A stretch of 64,000 nucleotides of DNA from Doryteuthis pealeii (lineage: Eukaryota; Mollusca; Cephalopoda; Myopsida; Loliginidae): NCBI GenBank assembly GCA_023376005.1, contig CM042148.1:66469098-66533097 (forward strand), written 5' to 3'. Shown here piece by piece: positions 20,640 through 29,919 of the stretch (positions are counted from its first letter, which is position 1; each line of letters begins with the position of its first letter). The notes under the pieces were generated by a model, which worked only from the letters and a program-made list of their open reading frames with translations, was not told where the DNA came from and did no database searches. The position numbers and the translations under genes are program-made.

Positions 20640-21175
20640 TAATGTTCTACCCAGCGATCAAGTTGTTTAGATCGATCTTTTATGATTTCTCCCGAGGCCG
20701 ATTTCAGTGGAGCGATTTTGTGATGTCATCGTCCAAGCGCCCGTTTGATGCCGTCGTACATGCCTTTGATATTACCGGACTCAGAACTCTACGCCAGCAA
20801 CAACATGTAGAGCTTACGTCTGGTAAGAGACAGATCGGTCGCCCCCAATTGCTTTTTAAGGATGTCTGCAAGAATGGTCTCAGGTGCTTTGGCTGGGAAA
20901 ATTTGGCTCAGGACCGCTCTCGGTGATGGCAGGCTCTCCGTAGTGGACTGTTCATGTTTGAAATCACCCTGGCGAAACATCATGAAGCCAAGAGGTCCAG
21001 AAGAAAGCGATGACAAAAAAAGCACCGACACATCAACATCTGCAGGGACAGCCTTCACATGAGTCATCTTTGGCCGAGACTGTTTTTGGAACATTGGACT
21101 TCACAGTCACAGGAGGCACTGTAACTTCAGGGGCACAAGAATTATATAGTCTTCCGAGACTGCAATGTCGATACG
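20640..21175 (+). pseudogene. LINE ORF2 C-terminal fragment, frameshifted
   Basis: Reading through two or three frame changes gives GKRQIGRPQLLFKDVCKNGL, then ENLAQDRSRWQALR, EAKRSRRK and, in another frame, remnants of the C-x2-C finger. This extends the fragment at 14905 by about 60 residues upstream. Its last part (20935-21150) is roughly 80 percent identical to 14913-15125 by eye. It carries no reverse transcriptase core. Confidence 0.6.
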
Positions 21176-21232
21176 AAATGTTTTCAAGTACTTCTATCTA
21201 ATACTAATTATTTATACACAACTATATGGTTT

Positions 21233-21468
21233 TGTTTAGCTAAGTCGGTAGAGCGTTCGGCTAGAAACCACAAGGTTCCTAGTTCGATACCGGCCCTCGC
21301 CAACTCAGCGTATGAGTAGCATAGGGATCTGTGAGGTAAAGTGATGAGCTGATGGTAGGTGTGGCGCTCCACCACAGATGCTAAAATAATCTCTTTGGTC
21401 TAGCGCTATTGAAAAGGGGATAGACTCCCTCGCTGTCTGGCTGATACCAACATTAGGCCGCCCCGAGG
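21233..21468 (+). repeat. S1 SINE copy
   Basis: Head TTTAGCTAAGTCGGTAGAGCG and B box AGTTCGATACCGG, then the full body to GGCCGCCCCGAGG, followed by a T-run of 11. Confidence 0.9.
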
Positions 21469-21654
21469 TTGTTTTTTTTTTTTACTTTACTATTCAATAA
21501 TGATGATTTGTTTTTGTACTCAGTCATATGATTTCTAGTAATTAGGTACAAATAATCCATAGTAGGCAATTAGGTTCAAGTAATTATTATTAACACAAAT
21601 CATATACATATATGGTTTCAATTATACTAATGATTTTCAAATAGATCTATTTGT

Positions 21655-22052
21655 CCCATAGATGGAACCCTAGCAGATACTACCACGCTGAGTCTGTGTT
21701 GATTCTTGATGCAGTATGATATACCTGCCAGTATTGAAATCACCCTGGTAGCGAGAAAGAGACAGAGAGAGACACAGAGACAAAGAGTGGGTCATGGGAA
21801 TCCGTGCTCTCAGCGCAACATGATGATGATGATGATGATGATGAGACCCTAGCAGGTACTACCACGCCGAGCCTGTGTGGATTCCGGCTGCAGTATGATA
21901 TACCTGCCAGGGGCGATGATCAATAGCGACTGATGGTGAGAGACACAGAGAGACACAGAGAGAGAGACAGACAGACAGAGAGAAAAAGAGAGACAGAGAA
22001 AGAGACAAAGAGAAAGTTTATGAGAATCCATGCTCTCATCGTAACATCAGGA

Positions 22053-22086
<34 letters not shown>

Positions 22087-22095
22087 GGTAGAGAG
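21655..22095 (+). repeat. Two related fragments with (GAT)n tails and (AG)-rich inserts
   Basis: 21655-21845 and 21846-22095 both read ACCCTAGCAG(G/A)TACTACCACG..., GCAGTATGATATACCTGCCAG, an AGAGACAGAGA-rich stretch, GAATCC(G/A)TGCTCTCA and a GATGATGATG tail. This is a tandem duplication of a decayed LINE 3' end. The second copy's tail passes into (GGT)n. Confidence 0.7.
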
Positions 22096-22490
22096 TCTTA
22101 GGTTCAGAAAGTACTCGTTGCTTCAGTGTAAACGCAAATTAATACGTATCTCTCATATGCATATTTTCTCATATGGGAGTCATTTGTCTACCAGGATAGA
22201 AGTTTTAATTCTAAAGTAGGGAATCATTTCAACGAGGCGAAGAACTACAAAACGGGAAAATAATTTACTTTGTGCACTCTGCATATGATGTCGGTAAAAT
22301 AGATAATGAGAAAGTGTTAAGAGAAAGGTAATCTCAACTCAATTTCAAATCAACTCATCTTGTTCAAAATTATTCCCTTCAAAACGACACACACCAACTA
22401 ATATGTTGCTCATACTCTGGGAGAGGCTTCAAATGAAACTGGCTTCAGTTAGTTCGTCACAACCTGTTATAAATTCTAAAATGTAAAATG
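22096..22490. other. Stretch with no recognised feature
   Basis: No gene or repeat family identified. Confidence 0.45.
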
Positions 22491-22492
22491 TA

Positions 22493-22771
22493 TGGAAGCG
22501 CGTGATGTACTGGTTAGAGTCGTAGGAAATGGACTCGTCGACCCGAGCTCAAATACTGAACAAAACTGTATGCATTTTCTCTTAGCGATAATACCCTTGG
22601 GAAAGGTATGAATCCAATTACCCTACCTCCAGCTATGGGCAAATAGTAGGGCAGGGTGGCCTCTTTAATCTTGCCTAGGTAAACAGTTTAGGAGTAGAAA
22701 ACTCTGAATAAAAACCTGTTAAAATCCTCATAAGAAATTAAAATTGTGTCGCATTCTGCTCGTGTGGAGGG
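22493..22771 (+). repeat. S2 SINE fused to an S1 SINE
   Basis: It has the S2 head with TACTGGTTAGAGTCGTAGG and the S2 body. Its terminal GTGTGGAGGGG runs straight into the S1 head GGTTTAGCTCAG at 22768 with no flanking DNA between them, giving a composite of two tRNA-like modules. Confidence 0.85.
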
Positions 22772-23007
22772 GTTTAGCTCAGTTTGTAGAGCGTTCGGCT
22801 AGGAACCACAAGTTCCCTGGTTCGATACCGACCCTCGCCAACTCAGCGTATGAGTAGCACAGGGATATGTACGGTAAAGAAAGGAGCTAATGGAATGTGT
22901 GTCGCTCTATCTCAGACACAGAAACAATCTCCATGGTCTAGCGTTAAGGGGATAGACTTCTTCACTGTCTAGCTGATACTAACTTTAGGCCACTCCGACG
23001 ACTTTAC
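22768..23007 (+). repeat. S1 SINE, 3' half of the composite
   Basis: A box region TTTAGCTCAGTTTGTAGAGCG and B box GGTTCGATACCG; the body is slightly shortened around 22946. It ends CCGACGACTTTACTTA and passes into (AT)n(AG)n. Confidence 0.85.
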
Positions 23008-23008
23008 T

Positions 23009-23010
<2 letters not shown>

Positions 23011-23101
<91 letters not shown>
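23011..23101. repeat. (AT)n(AG)n microsatellite
   Basis: About 45 bp AT followed by about 44 bp AG. Confidence 0.95.
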
Positions 23102-23105
<4 letters not shown>

Positions 23106-23227
23106 AATTGACTTTTACCACCAGCATAAGGCAATGATCGTCTTTTACAGATTTGAGCTCTCTGGTGATCGTAAAATATATACGTAGATGTATGTATTTA
23201 ACAGTTAAAACCCCGCTCCTTAATTGC

Positions 23228-23352
23228 AGTTGTCGATGGAAGAAAGGTTAACGATCTGGGCAGGTGAAAGTCAATCTGGTTTTGCTCCTTGCAAAGGTAG
23301 TTGCTGTGTCTAGCCACACTGATGAGACGTGAAACCTCGAAACACGGTATAT
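23228..23352 (+). repeat. Family D (tRNA-Ser/Leu-like) SINE, partial
   Basis: It carries AAGGTTAACGATCTGG, a B-box-like TGGTTTTGCTCC, AGGTAGTTGCTGTGTCTAGC, CACACTGATGAGACGTGAAA and CTCGAAACACGGT. The head is decayed compared with the copy at 58945. Confidence 0.7.
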
Positions 23353-23430
23353 ATATTCTAAACCGTTCTCATATCGAGACCACGCAGTTGGGTTTTGATA
23401 TTTGAGAATAGAAATAGCCAGAATAGCTCT

Positions 23431-23475
23431 GGTTGATTGGTTGGTTGGTTGGTTGGTTGGTTGGTTGGTTGGTTG
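23431..23475. repeat. (GGTT)n microsatellite on a LINE/SINE tail
   Basis: About ten GGTT units are followed by GGATTTTACGGCATTACAAC. This is the inverted tail of the B/LINE family (AACGGCATATCAACC with CCAA repeats), so the array probably grew from that tail. Confidence 0.85.
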
Positions 23476-23736
23476 GATTTTACGGCATTACAACTCTTGT
23501 TGGTGTTGGATACTGCCACTTGACTTTCATAAAATATGACGAACATAAAGAAAGAGAGAAACGAAAAAATAAAAAAATAAACGAAAAGAAAAACACCCAT
23601 TAACCCAGGAAAGTTAAACACTACCAAATGTGTTTATGTGTTCATAAGACTAATGATCGTACAGGTGAGAAACTATCAGTTACCAAGGAACATTGACTCT
23701 ATGCATATGCTATCCTGACACACACGCACACACGTA

Positions 23737-23738
<2 letters not shown>

Positions 23739-23789
<51 letters not shown>

Positions 23790-23842
23790 CATATATATGT
23801 GTGTGTGTGTAGTGTGTGTGTGTGTGTGTGTATGTGTGTGTG
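23739..23842. repeat. (AT)n(GT)n microsatellite
   Basis: About 48 bp AT, an interruption, then about 46 bp GT with small breaks. Confidence 0.95.
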
Positions 23843-23959
23843 GTTGGCATTATTACACTTGAAGAGGTAGTAGTGATCCAACGTACAGTATTATTAGAAG
23901 AGTGCTCAATATCTGTGATAGAGCGTTAATAAATAAATAAGTAAATATTTTACTATATG

Positions 23960-24201
23960 GGTTAGGAGGTTGATTTAGAAGGCTATCACAATGCAGTTTG
24001 GAATAAATAAAAAATAATAATACGGTAACAATGGTGTTGTGTGTTGACCTGTATTTTTTATTTTATAAATAATAATAATAAATTTTATAAATTATAATAA
24101 TAAAAAATACAGGTCAACACACAACACCATTGTTACCGTATTATTATTTTTTATTTATTCCAAACTGCATTGTGATAGCCTTCTAAATCAACCTCCTAAC
24201 C
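23960..24201. repeat. Near-perfect 242-bp palindrome
   Basis: Arms of about 105 bp (23960-24066 and about 24097-24201) read as exact or near-exact complements, including GTAACAATGGTGTTGTGTG. They flank an AT-rich spacer of about 30 bp made of ATA repeats. The arms look less diverged than other hairpins here. A recent fold-back element is likely; no coding capacity. Confidence 0.92.
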
Positions 24202-24256
24202 AATACATACACAATGCTTCAAGCAAATTATGAAACTCTCTTATTTTACTATATAT

Positions 24257-24466
24257 TTATTTGCATGGGAACAAGTCTGGTACCATTGGTTTCATGCTAA
24301 GTAAGCTTAATTGTTTAAGCGGAGCAATCATCGGGCAGCGAATAATTTTTGAAAAGGATTTTTATTTTCAAAATTTTTTCGCTGCCCGACGATTGTTCAG
24401 CTTAGACAATTAAGCTTACTTAGCATGAAACCAATGGTACCAGACTTCTTCCCATGCAAATAAATA
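24257..24466. repeat. Second hairpin, arms about 88 bp
   Basis: TTTGCATGGGAACAAGTCTGG...GGTTTCATGCTAAGTAAGC is mirrored at 24378-24466 with about four differences (for example GGGAACAAG versus GGGAAGAAG). The spacer is about 30 bp of AT-rich DNA. It lies 55 bp from the palindrome at 23960 but is unrelated in sequence. Confidence 0.9.
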
Positions 24467-24482
24467 AATGCAAGAGTAAGGA

Positions 24483-24592
24483 ACTTGGCAGACGAAAATT
24501 CTGTCAGGTTTCGATTCTGGCTAGTAGGTAAGTGTTAAAAAATCGAGCCGCACTGATGAGAAGTAAACTTCGAAACACGTGTCTGTGGATGA

Positions 24593-24600
<8 letters not shown>
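24483..24600 (+). repeat. Family D SINE, partial
   Basis: TCAGGTTTCGATTCTGG (B box), then CCGCACTGATGAGAAG, TTCGAAACACGTGTCTGTGG and ATGACTGATATATA, running into (AT)n. Confidence 0.75.
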
Positions 24601-24651
<51 letters not shown>

Positions 24652-24665
24652 TAATATATATAATA
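24595..24665. repeat. (AT)n microsatellite
   Basis: About 50 bp pure AT, then interrupted ATAT. Confidence 0.95.
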
Positions 24666-24800
24666 AGATAAATATATAAAGGTGTTACATATCTATTTAT
24701 TTGATGACAAAGGAACAGTCACAACCGTTCGTAAGTGCAAACAATCTTCAGGTGACGTTGTTTTAAATGCAAGGAAAATCGAAAATATTTTGTATACTGC

Positions 24801-24803
<3 letters not shown>

Positions 24804-24854
<51 letters not shown>
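24804..24854. repeat. (AT)n microsatellite
   Basis: About 50 bp AT. Confidence 0.95.
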
Positions 24855-24856
<2 letters not shown>

Positions 24857-25082
24857 GGATCTTTATTAGGGATCCAACTTCATTGGTATCAAAAATACAA
24901 ATCCAATTCGTTGGATCGATCATTCAATAACAGTAACCAAACTACAGCCTTTCTTTCCAAAGAAGGCTGTAGAATTAATTGGCTGAAACGTTTTGTCAAT
25001 AGTAACAAAGACATGTTCTGTACTCCAACGAGGCCGTATTAACACAAGGTCTTTTTAGCGTGTGCCTTTTTTTGTTTTTATG

Positions 25083-25165
25083 TGGCATCCAGGGAGGATC
25101 AAACTCATTTTTTAGTAGTAGTGGATATACGACAATCGCTTGTTAACCATTACACCACGATCAAA
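25083..25165 (-). repeat. tRNA-like SINE head
   Basis: On the minus strand: GTGGTGTAATGGTTAACAAG (A box) about 45 bp before GAGTTTGATCCTCC (B box). It is followed by a T-rich run on the plus strand and directly precedes a family C copy. No anticodon stem or acceptor pairing, so not a working tRNA. Confidence 0.65.
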
Positions 25166-25167
25166 TG

Positions 25168-25450
25168 TGGTACTGTTGGATTATTTGGTGGATATAAGCC
25201 GTACTACAATACACGACTTAAATTTATAGAATAAGCTAGGTCACGTGGTTTAAACCTCGGCCAATCAACAGCCCGAATGCGTGGCTGGTTGACTGCTTAA
25301 TCTGATACGGAGAGGTGTCCATTGGCAATCATTGACGAAGGACTTGCAATACTGAGGAGCACCAAGGAACAACTAAAGGATTATTTACCAAGGATTTTCG
25401 CTTGACAAGCGCTCTTGCTTGAAGCCTAAAGGGTGGCGCGTAAAATTGTA
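25168..25450 (+). repeat. Family C repeat
   Basis: Complete by comparison with the 49790 copy: TGTTGGATTATTTGGTGG, AAATTTATAGAATAAG, CAATCAACAGCCCGAATGCG, TTGACGAAGGACTTGC, GACAAGCGCTCTTGC and GCCTAAAGGGTGG. Confidence 0.85.
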
Positions 25451-25559
25451 ATGAATCAGACTAAAAGACTAAAAGAATTCTGAGAAATACTTGATTGCTT
25501 TTCGGAATTATACTCACCAAACAGAACTCAAGTAAAACGGTATTAAAAAGAATAATGAC

Positions 25560-25966
25560 AACTGACTACCGTCGCTTTTATTTACGCTCACCCCCCGTGT
25601 AAAGTAATTCCAACAGCTTCACGCACCCCCCACATCCGACACCCAAATGTACCGAGATCAACAGCGCATAACTCCGAAACAATCAACAATAAAACTCATA
25701 GCAAAGAAATCAGATGGAAGATTCGCGTGCGAAAAGTCCGAAACGTGCAGTTTAATGAAAATAGTTTTAAAAGAAAGCCGGGGTGTAATTACATCGCCCG
25801 GTGATGGTCGGCGAAACTAGGAGACTGGAGAGCAACGAGCAGAAGAAATTACCGCCCGGGGCTGTTGAATGTCGCGAATACTAAAAGAAAAGCGTAAAAT
25901 CTTTGCCGATCTCGACACCCTCAATTGTATAAATAGACTTCAACAGAGTTGAGCGCGTTTTTGTTG
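25560..25966 (+). promoter_or_regulatory. CpG-containing single-copy-looking region with TATA box
   Basis: About 400 bp of higher GC and complexity than the flanks, with several CpG-bearing words (TTCGCGTGCG, ACCGCCCGGGG, GTCGCGAATAC). It ends in TATAAATAG at 25928-25936, with AGTTGAGCGCG about 25 bp downstream. No repeat family matches elsewhere in the window. A host promoter or enhancer is possible; no adjoining exon is recognisable, so this is inference from composition and one motif. Confidence 0.35.
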
Positions 25967-25967
25967 T

Positions 25968-26045
25968 TGTTGTTGTTGTTATTGTTGTTGTTGTTGTTAT
26001 TGTTGTTGTTGTTCGTGGTGGTGATGGTGGTGGTGGTGGTGGAGA
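25968..26045. repeat. (GTT)n then (GGT)n trinucleotide tract
   Basis: GTT units with ATT interruptions, then GGTGGT units, immediately after the TATA-containing region. Confidence 0.95.
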
Positions 26046-26171
26046 TGTTCAATGTTGATGGAACGTCAAAGCCTCGGCCAGTCAAAGTCTAAATAGCCAT
26101 ATCATTTACTTTCACGTCTGATTGGTTGCGAAGAATAAACCAATTGTCAATTGCAAGAAAGAAGAAATAAA

Positions 26172-26803
26172 GAACGGAAAGAAAAATGTGCCAGAGGTCG
26201 GCTGATTCGGACTTGAGACTGCAAAATCGAGGTTTGCCCACAGATTTTTCAGGTTTCAAGTCTGCGCAAAGTACAGTGTATCTATTTAAGCAAGCACTCA
26301 GCTCTGAGGTCTGTTTTTAAAGCGGAGTACAGTTTTTTTAATGAACGGAAAGGGAGATGCGCCAGGATTCAGTTGAACTGGACTTGAGATTGCAAAATCA
26401 AAGGTTGCGCCCATATATTTCAGATTTCAAGTCTGCGCAAAGTACAGTGTATGTAGTTAAGCAAGCACTCCACAATGAGGTCACTCTTTAAAGTGGGGTA
26501 TAGTTTGTTTAATGAACGGAAAGTGAGGTGTGTCAGGGGTCGGTTGAACTGGACTTGAGATTGCAAAATCAAAGGTTGCGCCCAGATATTTTAGATTTCA
26601 AGTCAGAGCAAAGTACATTGTATGTATTTAAGCCAGCACTCCGCTACGAGATCACTTTTTAAAGCGAAGTACAATTTGTTTAATGAACGGAATGTGAGAT
26701 GTGACAGGGATTGGTTGAGACTGCATCATTGAGGGTTGCGCCAAGTTATTTCTAGTTACATGTCTGCACAAATTCCATTGTATGTCTTTAAACAGACACT
26801 CCG
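26172..26803. repeat. Tandem repeat, 171-bp unit, 3.7 copies
   Basis: GAACGGAA starts units at 26172, 26343, 26514 and 26685, giving three exact 171-bp steps. The fourth unit is cut at about 119 bp by a family E fragment. Shared internal words are GACTTGAGA(T/C)TGCAAAATC, TTTCAAGTCTGCGCAAAGTA and AAGC(A/C)AGCACTC. Divergence is roughly 10-15 percent between units 1-3 and higher for the fourth. Equal spacing despite that divergence is the most notable property. No conserved reading frame. Confidence 0.95.
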
Positions 26804-26905
26804 CCAAAAACCTTCTCATCGAAGTCGGGAACCATCTTATCGAACTCGGGAGTCTTCATGTCGTAATCGGGAGCCTTTACGGAACTTGGAAACAAACCCT
26901 TCATT
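26796..26905 (-). repeat. Family E fragment with 21-bp units
   Basis: Reverse orientation: at least four 21-bp units (CTTCTCATCGAAGTCGGGAA, CATCTTATCGAACTCGGGAG and so on), then the 5' flank AACAAACCCTTCATT. The conserved 3' part (CCGAAACGTTG) is missing. Confidence 0.75.
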
Positions 26906-27005
26906 CCAGGCATTTCAAACTCAGTAGCCTCCTAGGGCCGCATGGATTGCATATGTATGTCATGAGGGGCGCAAGGATTACATATGTATATCATGAGTGC
27001 TGCAC

Positions 27006-27258
27006 ATGACAACTAATTAAAGAAAATTTAGCTCAATTATTTTAATAAAATCTATTGCTTATCATTTTTTGCTTAAAACATTCAAATGAATGTTTTACAA
27101 GAATTCATGAATGTAAATTAATGAAGTAGTATGACAAATAAGGAAATTTTAAGCAACATACATGTATACTTACTGTTTGCAATCCAAACGAATACATTAT
27201 GACATTTCAAAAATAGAATTTATCAACACCTATATAATCACTTTTATACTTTGTCCTG
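27006..27258. other. AT-rich stretch, no gene
   Basis: No recognised feature; possibly part of the decayed hAT element that follows. Confidence 0.4.
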
Positions 27259-27862
27259 AAGCTTGACACCTCTTTTGCTTGACAATTTTGATATGTCTGG
27301 TTTTAATGTCTGTGCAGTTCCAGCTTTGATCAAAGTGGTGATCAGGCAGATTTCTATACGAAGTATTAGTAAATTTCATGAACAAAATAACTGTTCACAC
27401 ACAAAGGTAGAATCGAACATAATCCTTGATTTTCAGAAGTCTTTGAACTTTTTTGAAAAATATGAAATGAAATCAGGTATTCTCACTTGAAGATATTTTG
27501 ATTTGAGTGCAGAATCCAACTTCATTTGTAAGAGTTTTGTCTGCATGTTTTCTTCTGCGTTGATGACATCGAACGTAAACAGTCCTAAGAATAATTCAAA
27601 CTGATGTTCAAAAGACGATAAATCATAGTCTTTCCTGAAATTCTTGTTAAAAAGTTCCTGGCAACTTTCATATTTGGCGAAGTTAAGAACATACTCAGTT
27701 TTGGTTATCTTTTTCAGTTCTTTGCATGTAGAAAAATGAACTAAATTTTCGTTCGACAATTTTTTTAAAAACCTGGTAAAAGCGGTGTATGTGTGCATCA
27801 CCTGTCCTTATTGACGTCCACATACGGCCCGCGAGCTACATATTTGACATGACTACTCTATT
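27259..27862 (-). pseudogene. Broken hAT transposase (GTF2IRD2/Zaphod-like), 5' end plus C-terminal parts
   Basis: Reading leftwards, 27862-27818 looks like an hAT end (ATGTCAAA...CTCGCGGGCCGTATGTGG). An open frame of 122 codons (27801-27433) contains YDLSSFEHQFELFLGLFTFD, VINAEENMQTKLLQMKLDSA and LKSKYLQV. This matches the region before the hAT dimerisation domain in transposases related to GTF2IRD2 and SCAND3. After a frame change, 27415-27260 still encodes FVCEQLF, a gap, then TLIKAGTAQTLKPDISKL, the dimerisation motif. Most of the catalytic N-terminal half is missing between the end and the first codon. Dead copy. Confidence 0.75.
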
Positions 27863-27874
27863 CAATGCTCCGAG

Positions 27875-28245
27875 GAAGACTGGTCATGTCAAGCCCTAGC
27901 ACCTATATGATTGCCCCAACCCTATTGCTCTTATTGCAAGTCCCAAGCCCTTTTTATTATATGGGTACTAGAAGGCGGTTACTGAGGGTCTTCATGTCCT
28001 GGGTATGACATTAAACTCTGATGGTGAGGTTCCAGTTCTGGAGGTCTGGGGAATGTGGAGCACCCCTTCATCACCACTCTGACCCGGAGTGGTAGTACCT
28101 GTTAGGGTCCCATCTATGGGCTAAATAGAAAAATGTGTTTATAAAAGAAATTGAGCATCCATTAAGAATGAATTCATTTCAAAACTTTGCCGGCATTAGA
28201 TGCCCCACTGAGGTTGATATGCCGTAAAATAAAACAAAGTTCCAG
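27875..28245 (-). repeat. Family B repeat, reverse copy
   Basis: ACTGGTCATGTCAAGCCCTAG, CCCTATTGCTCTTATTGCAA, GTCTTCATGTCCTGGGTATG, CTCTGATGGTGAGGTTCCAG, GACCCGGAGTGGTAGTACC and AAACTTTGCCGGCATTAGATG occur in order, ending in GAGGTTGATATGCCGTAAAA. The last word is the tail shared with LINE 3' ends at 43200-43260 and 47720-47760. Confidence 0.85.
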
Positions 28246-28424
28246 TTGAACACATGGCGCAAAGCATATAAGGGTTTGGTTAATACAGTTCTAAATGACA
28301 ATCATCAGTAGGTTGCAGGTTCAATCCTGACCACGGCGATAATAGAGAATACATAACAAAGCTCAAAACTTTACCTGGTCATGGTTAGCGGAATGAGAAT
28401 ATTCTACCCCGTTGGATTGAATAA

Positions 28425-28645
28425 AGGGTTCGGTTCGAAGTTCCCTGAACGCTCGATTTTGACATGAAGGCTCCCGATTACGACATGAAGGCTCCCGATT
28501 ACGACGGGAAGGCTCCCGAATTCGACGAGAAGGTTCTTGAAATCAACAAGAAACACCTGAAGATGGCAGGTGGTCAAATTGACCGAAACGTTTTGTATGT
28601 AACAATAAAGATGACAACAATCGGAAAAATACAAATAAAAATCAA
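28425..28645 (+). repeat. Family E repeat, full-length-like
   Basis: GGGTTCGGTTCGAAGTTCC is followed by four 21-bp units starting at 28464 (ATGAAGGCTCCCGATTACGA and variants), then CACCTGAAGATGGCAGG, GACCGAAACGTTTTGTATG, AATAAAGATGACAACAATCG and GAAAAATACAAAT. One frame stays open through the units, giving a (M/G/E)KAPDYD heptad, then KKHLKMAGG. Whether it is ever translated is unknown. Confidence 0.8.
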
Positions 28646-28700
28646 ATTACCAAGTATCACGTAAAAGACTCTGACAAATATTTTACAGTTATATATATTT

Positions 28701-28994
28701 ACCAACCCCTCCGCACGAGCAGGATGCGACACAAGGTCAATTTCTTAAGCGGAGTTTAACAGGTTTGAATTCAGAGTTTTCCTTCTCATAGACTGGCTAC
28801 CTAGCCATGATTAAAGAGCCCAGTCTGCTGTGCTATTTAACCATAGCTGAAGGGAAAATTGGATTCATACCTTTCCCTAGGAAAGGCATGAATCCAATTC
28901 TCCCTCCAGCTAAGGAAAACTCTGAATTCAAACCTGTTAAACTCCGCTTAAGAAATTGACTTTGTGTCGCGTTCTGCTCGGACAGAGGGATTGG

Positions 28995-28998
<4 letters not shown>
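28701..28998. repeat. Head-to-head pair of S2 SINE 3' halves
   Basis: 28701-28877 is an S2 3' half on the minus strand and 28878-28998 is an S2 3' half on the plus strand, meeting at CCTTTCCCTAGGAAAGGCATG. Both lack the tRNA-like head. The plus half is internally deleted by about 50 bp. The result is a hairpin-forming palindrome ending in (AT)n(GT)n. Confidence 0.85.

Positions 28999-29081
<83 letters not shown>
28999..29081. repeat. (AT)n(GT)n microsatellite
   Basis: About 47 bp AT then about 34 bp GT, growing from the S2 tail TTGGTAATATAT. Confidence 0.95.
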
Positions 29082-29082
<1 letters not shown>

Positions 29083-29084
29083 TA

Positions 29085-29450
29085 TACTGCGCAGAATAAC
29101 AGTAGCACAGATCTTTCTCACCTAACTGTATAAAAAAGTCTATGCCAAAATATCACAACAGTACAGTATAGTATTGTATGGAAATACAAAGAAACAAGGC
29201 CCGACTAAATTTTATTTTTACGTCCAAACCCACTGTACCACCATACTTCCATATTAACTCATAACCGTCCATTTTTAATCATTCAGGGAAAGAATTACCG
29301 CAGCATAGAACTCACTATAAAAATGACAGACAAAAAGAAAGAGAAAAAAACTCGAAAAAAGAGGAGGAAAATGTGATTATTCTGAATGTCCGCATATCTT
29401 GAACGAAACCAGGAATTGAATACAGCTAATTAAGAACGAATCTCCCCTGT
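29085..29450. other. Stretch with no recognised feature
   Basis: No gene, repeat family or RNA seen; it lies downstream (minus strand) of the candidate exon at 29452. Confidence 0.45.
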
Positions 29451-29451
29451 G

Positions 29452-29640
29452 TTAAGGCTGGTCTTTTGGGAAGAGAAGGCTTTTGTACGGTGAAATTAAT
29501 GGTTGAAGAAAATCACGAAGTGACGACAGATAAGCGTACGTCAAGGAAAGGTTGTTCGCACTGACCGAACCCAGCTTCGTGATCAACGGGACATCATCTC
29601 TTTCCCGATCAAATGGAAACCCAAGTGAGCTAGTGGCCAT
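29452..29640 (-). CDS. Unrecognised 62-residue open frame, possible first exon
   Basis: ATG at 29640, stop at 29452. The predicted peptide has mixed composition (starts MATSSLGFPFDRERDD, contains LSLTYAYLSSLRDFLQPL) and uses all codon positions like real coding DNA, unlike the low-complexity frames elsewhere. No domain is recognised. The start context has G at +4 but no purine at -3. A CpG-rich block with promoter-like motifs lies just upstream. It could be the 5' exon of a split gene running leftwards, although no strong splice donor is visible before the stop. It could also be chance. Confidence 0.3.
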   Translation of the reverse strand: MATSSLGFPFDRERDDVPLITKLGSVSANNLSLTYAYLSSLRDFLQPLISPYKSLLFPKDQP

Positions 29641-29644
29641 TCAA

Positions 29645-29705
29645 GTCGAAGAGCGCATGCGTGCCGCTTGCTCAGAAGACACGTGACCTTTACGGGGGCG
29701 AATTG
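29645..29705 (-). promoter_or_regulatory. Candidate promoter with NRF1-like and E-box motifs
   Basis: GCGCATGCGTGC at 29653-29664 closely fits the palindromic NRF1 site type GCGCATGCGC. CACGTGACC at 29680-29688 is an E-box of the USF/MYC type. Both lie within 50 bp upstream of the ATG at 29640 in a short CpG-rich patch surrounded by AT-rich DNA. That arrangement is common in TATA-less animal promoters. Factor binding is inferred from motif only. Confidence 0.4.
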
Positions 29706-29862
29706 ATCTTAGCTTAAAATGTTCTCAATATAAAGACTTCGTATTCCATATATTATTCAGATTATTGTCTTCTGCTTTGTCGATTTTAAAAGAAACTTTC
29801 CAGCTGTATCGTCATGTGTGTTTTTTCAAACTAAAGACTAAAATGCTGTGACGAACAACAAC

Positions 29863-29874
29863 AACAACAACAAC

Positions 29875-29905
<31 letters not shown>
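29863..29905. repeat. (CAA)n(TAA)n trinucleotide tract
   Basis: Seven CAA units run into about eight TAA units directly before a LINE fragment. Confidence 0.9.
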
Positions 29906-29919
29906 TCGGATCACATTAT

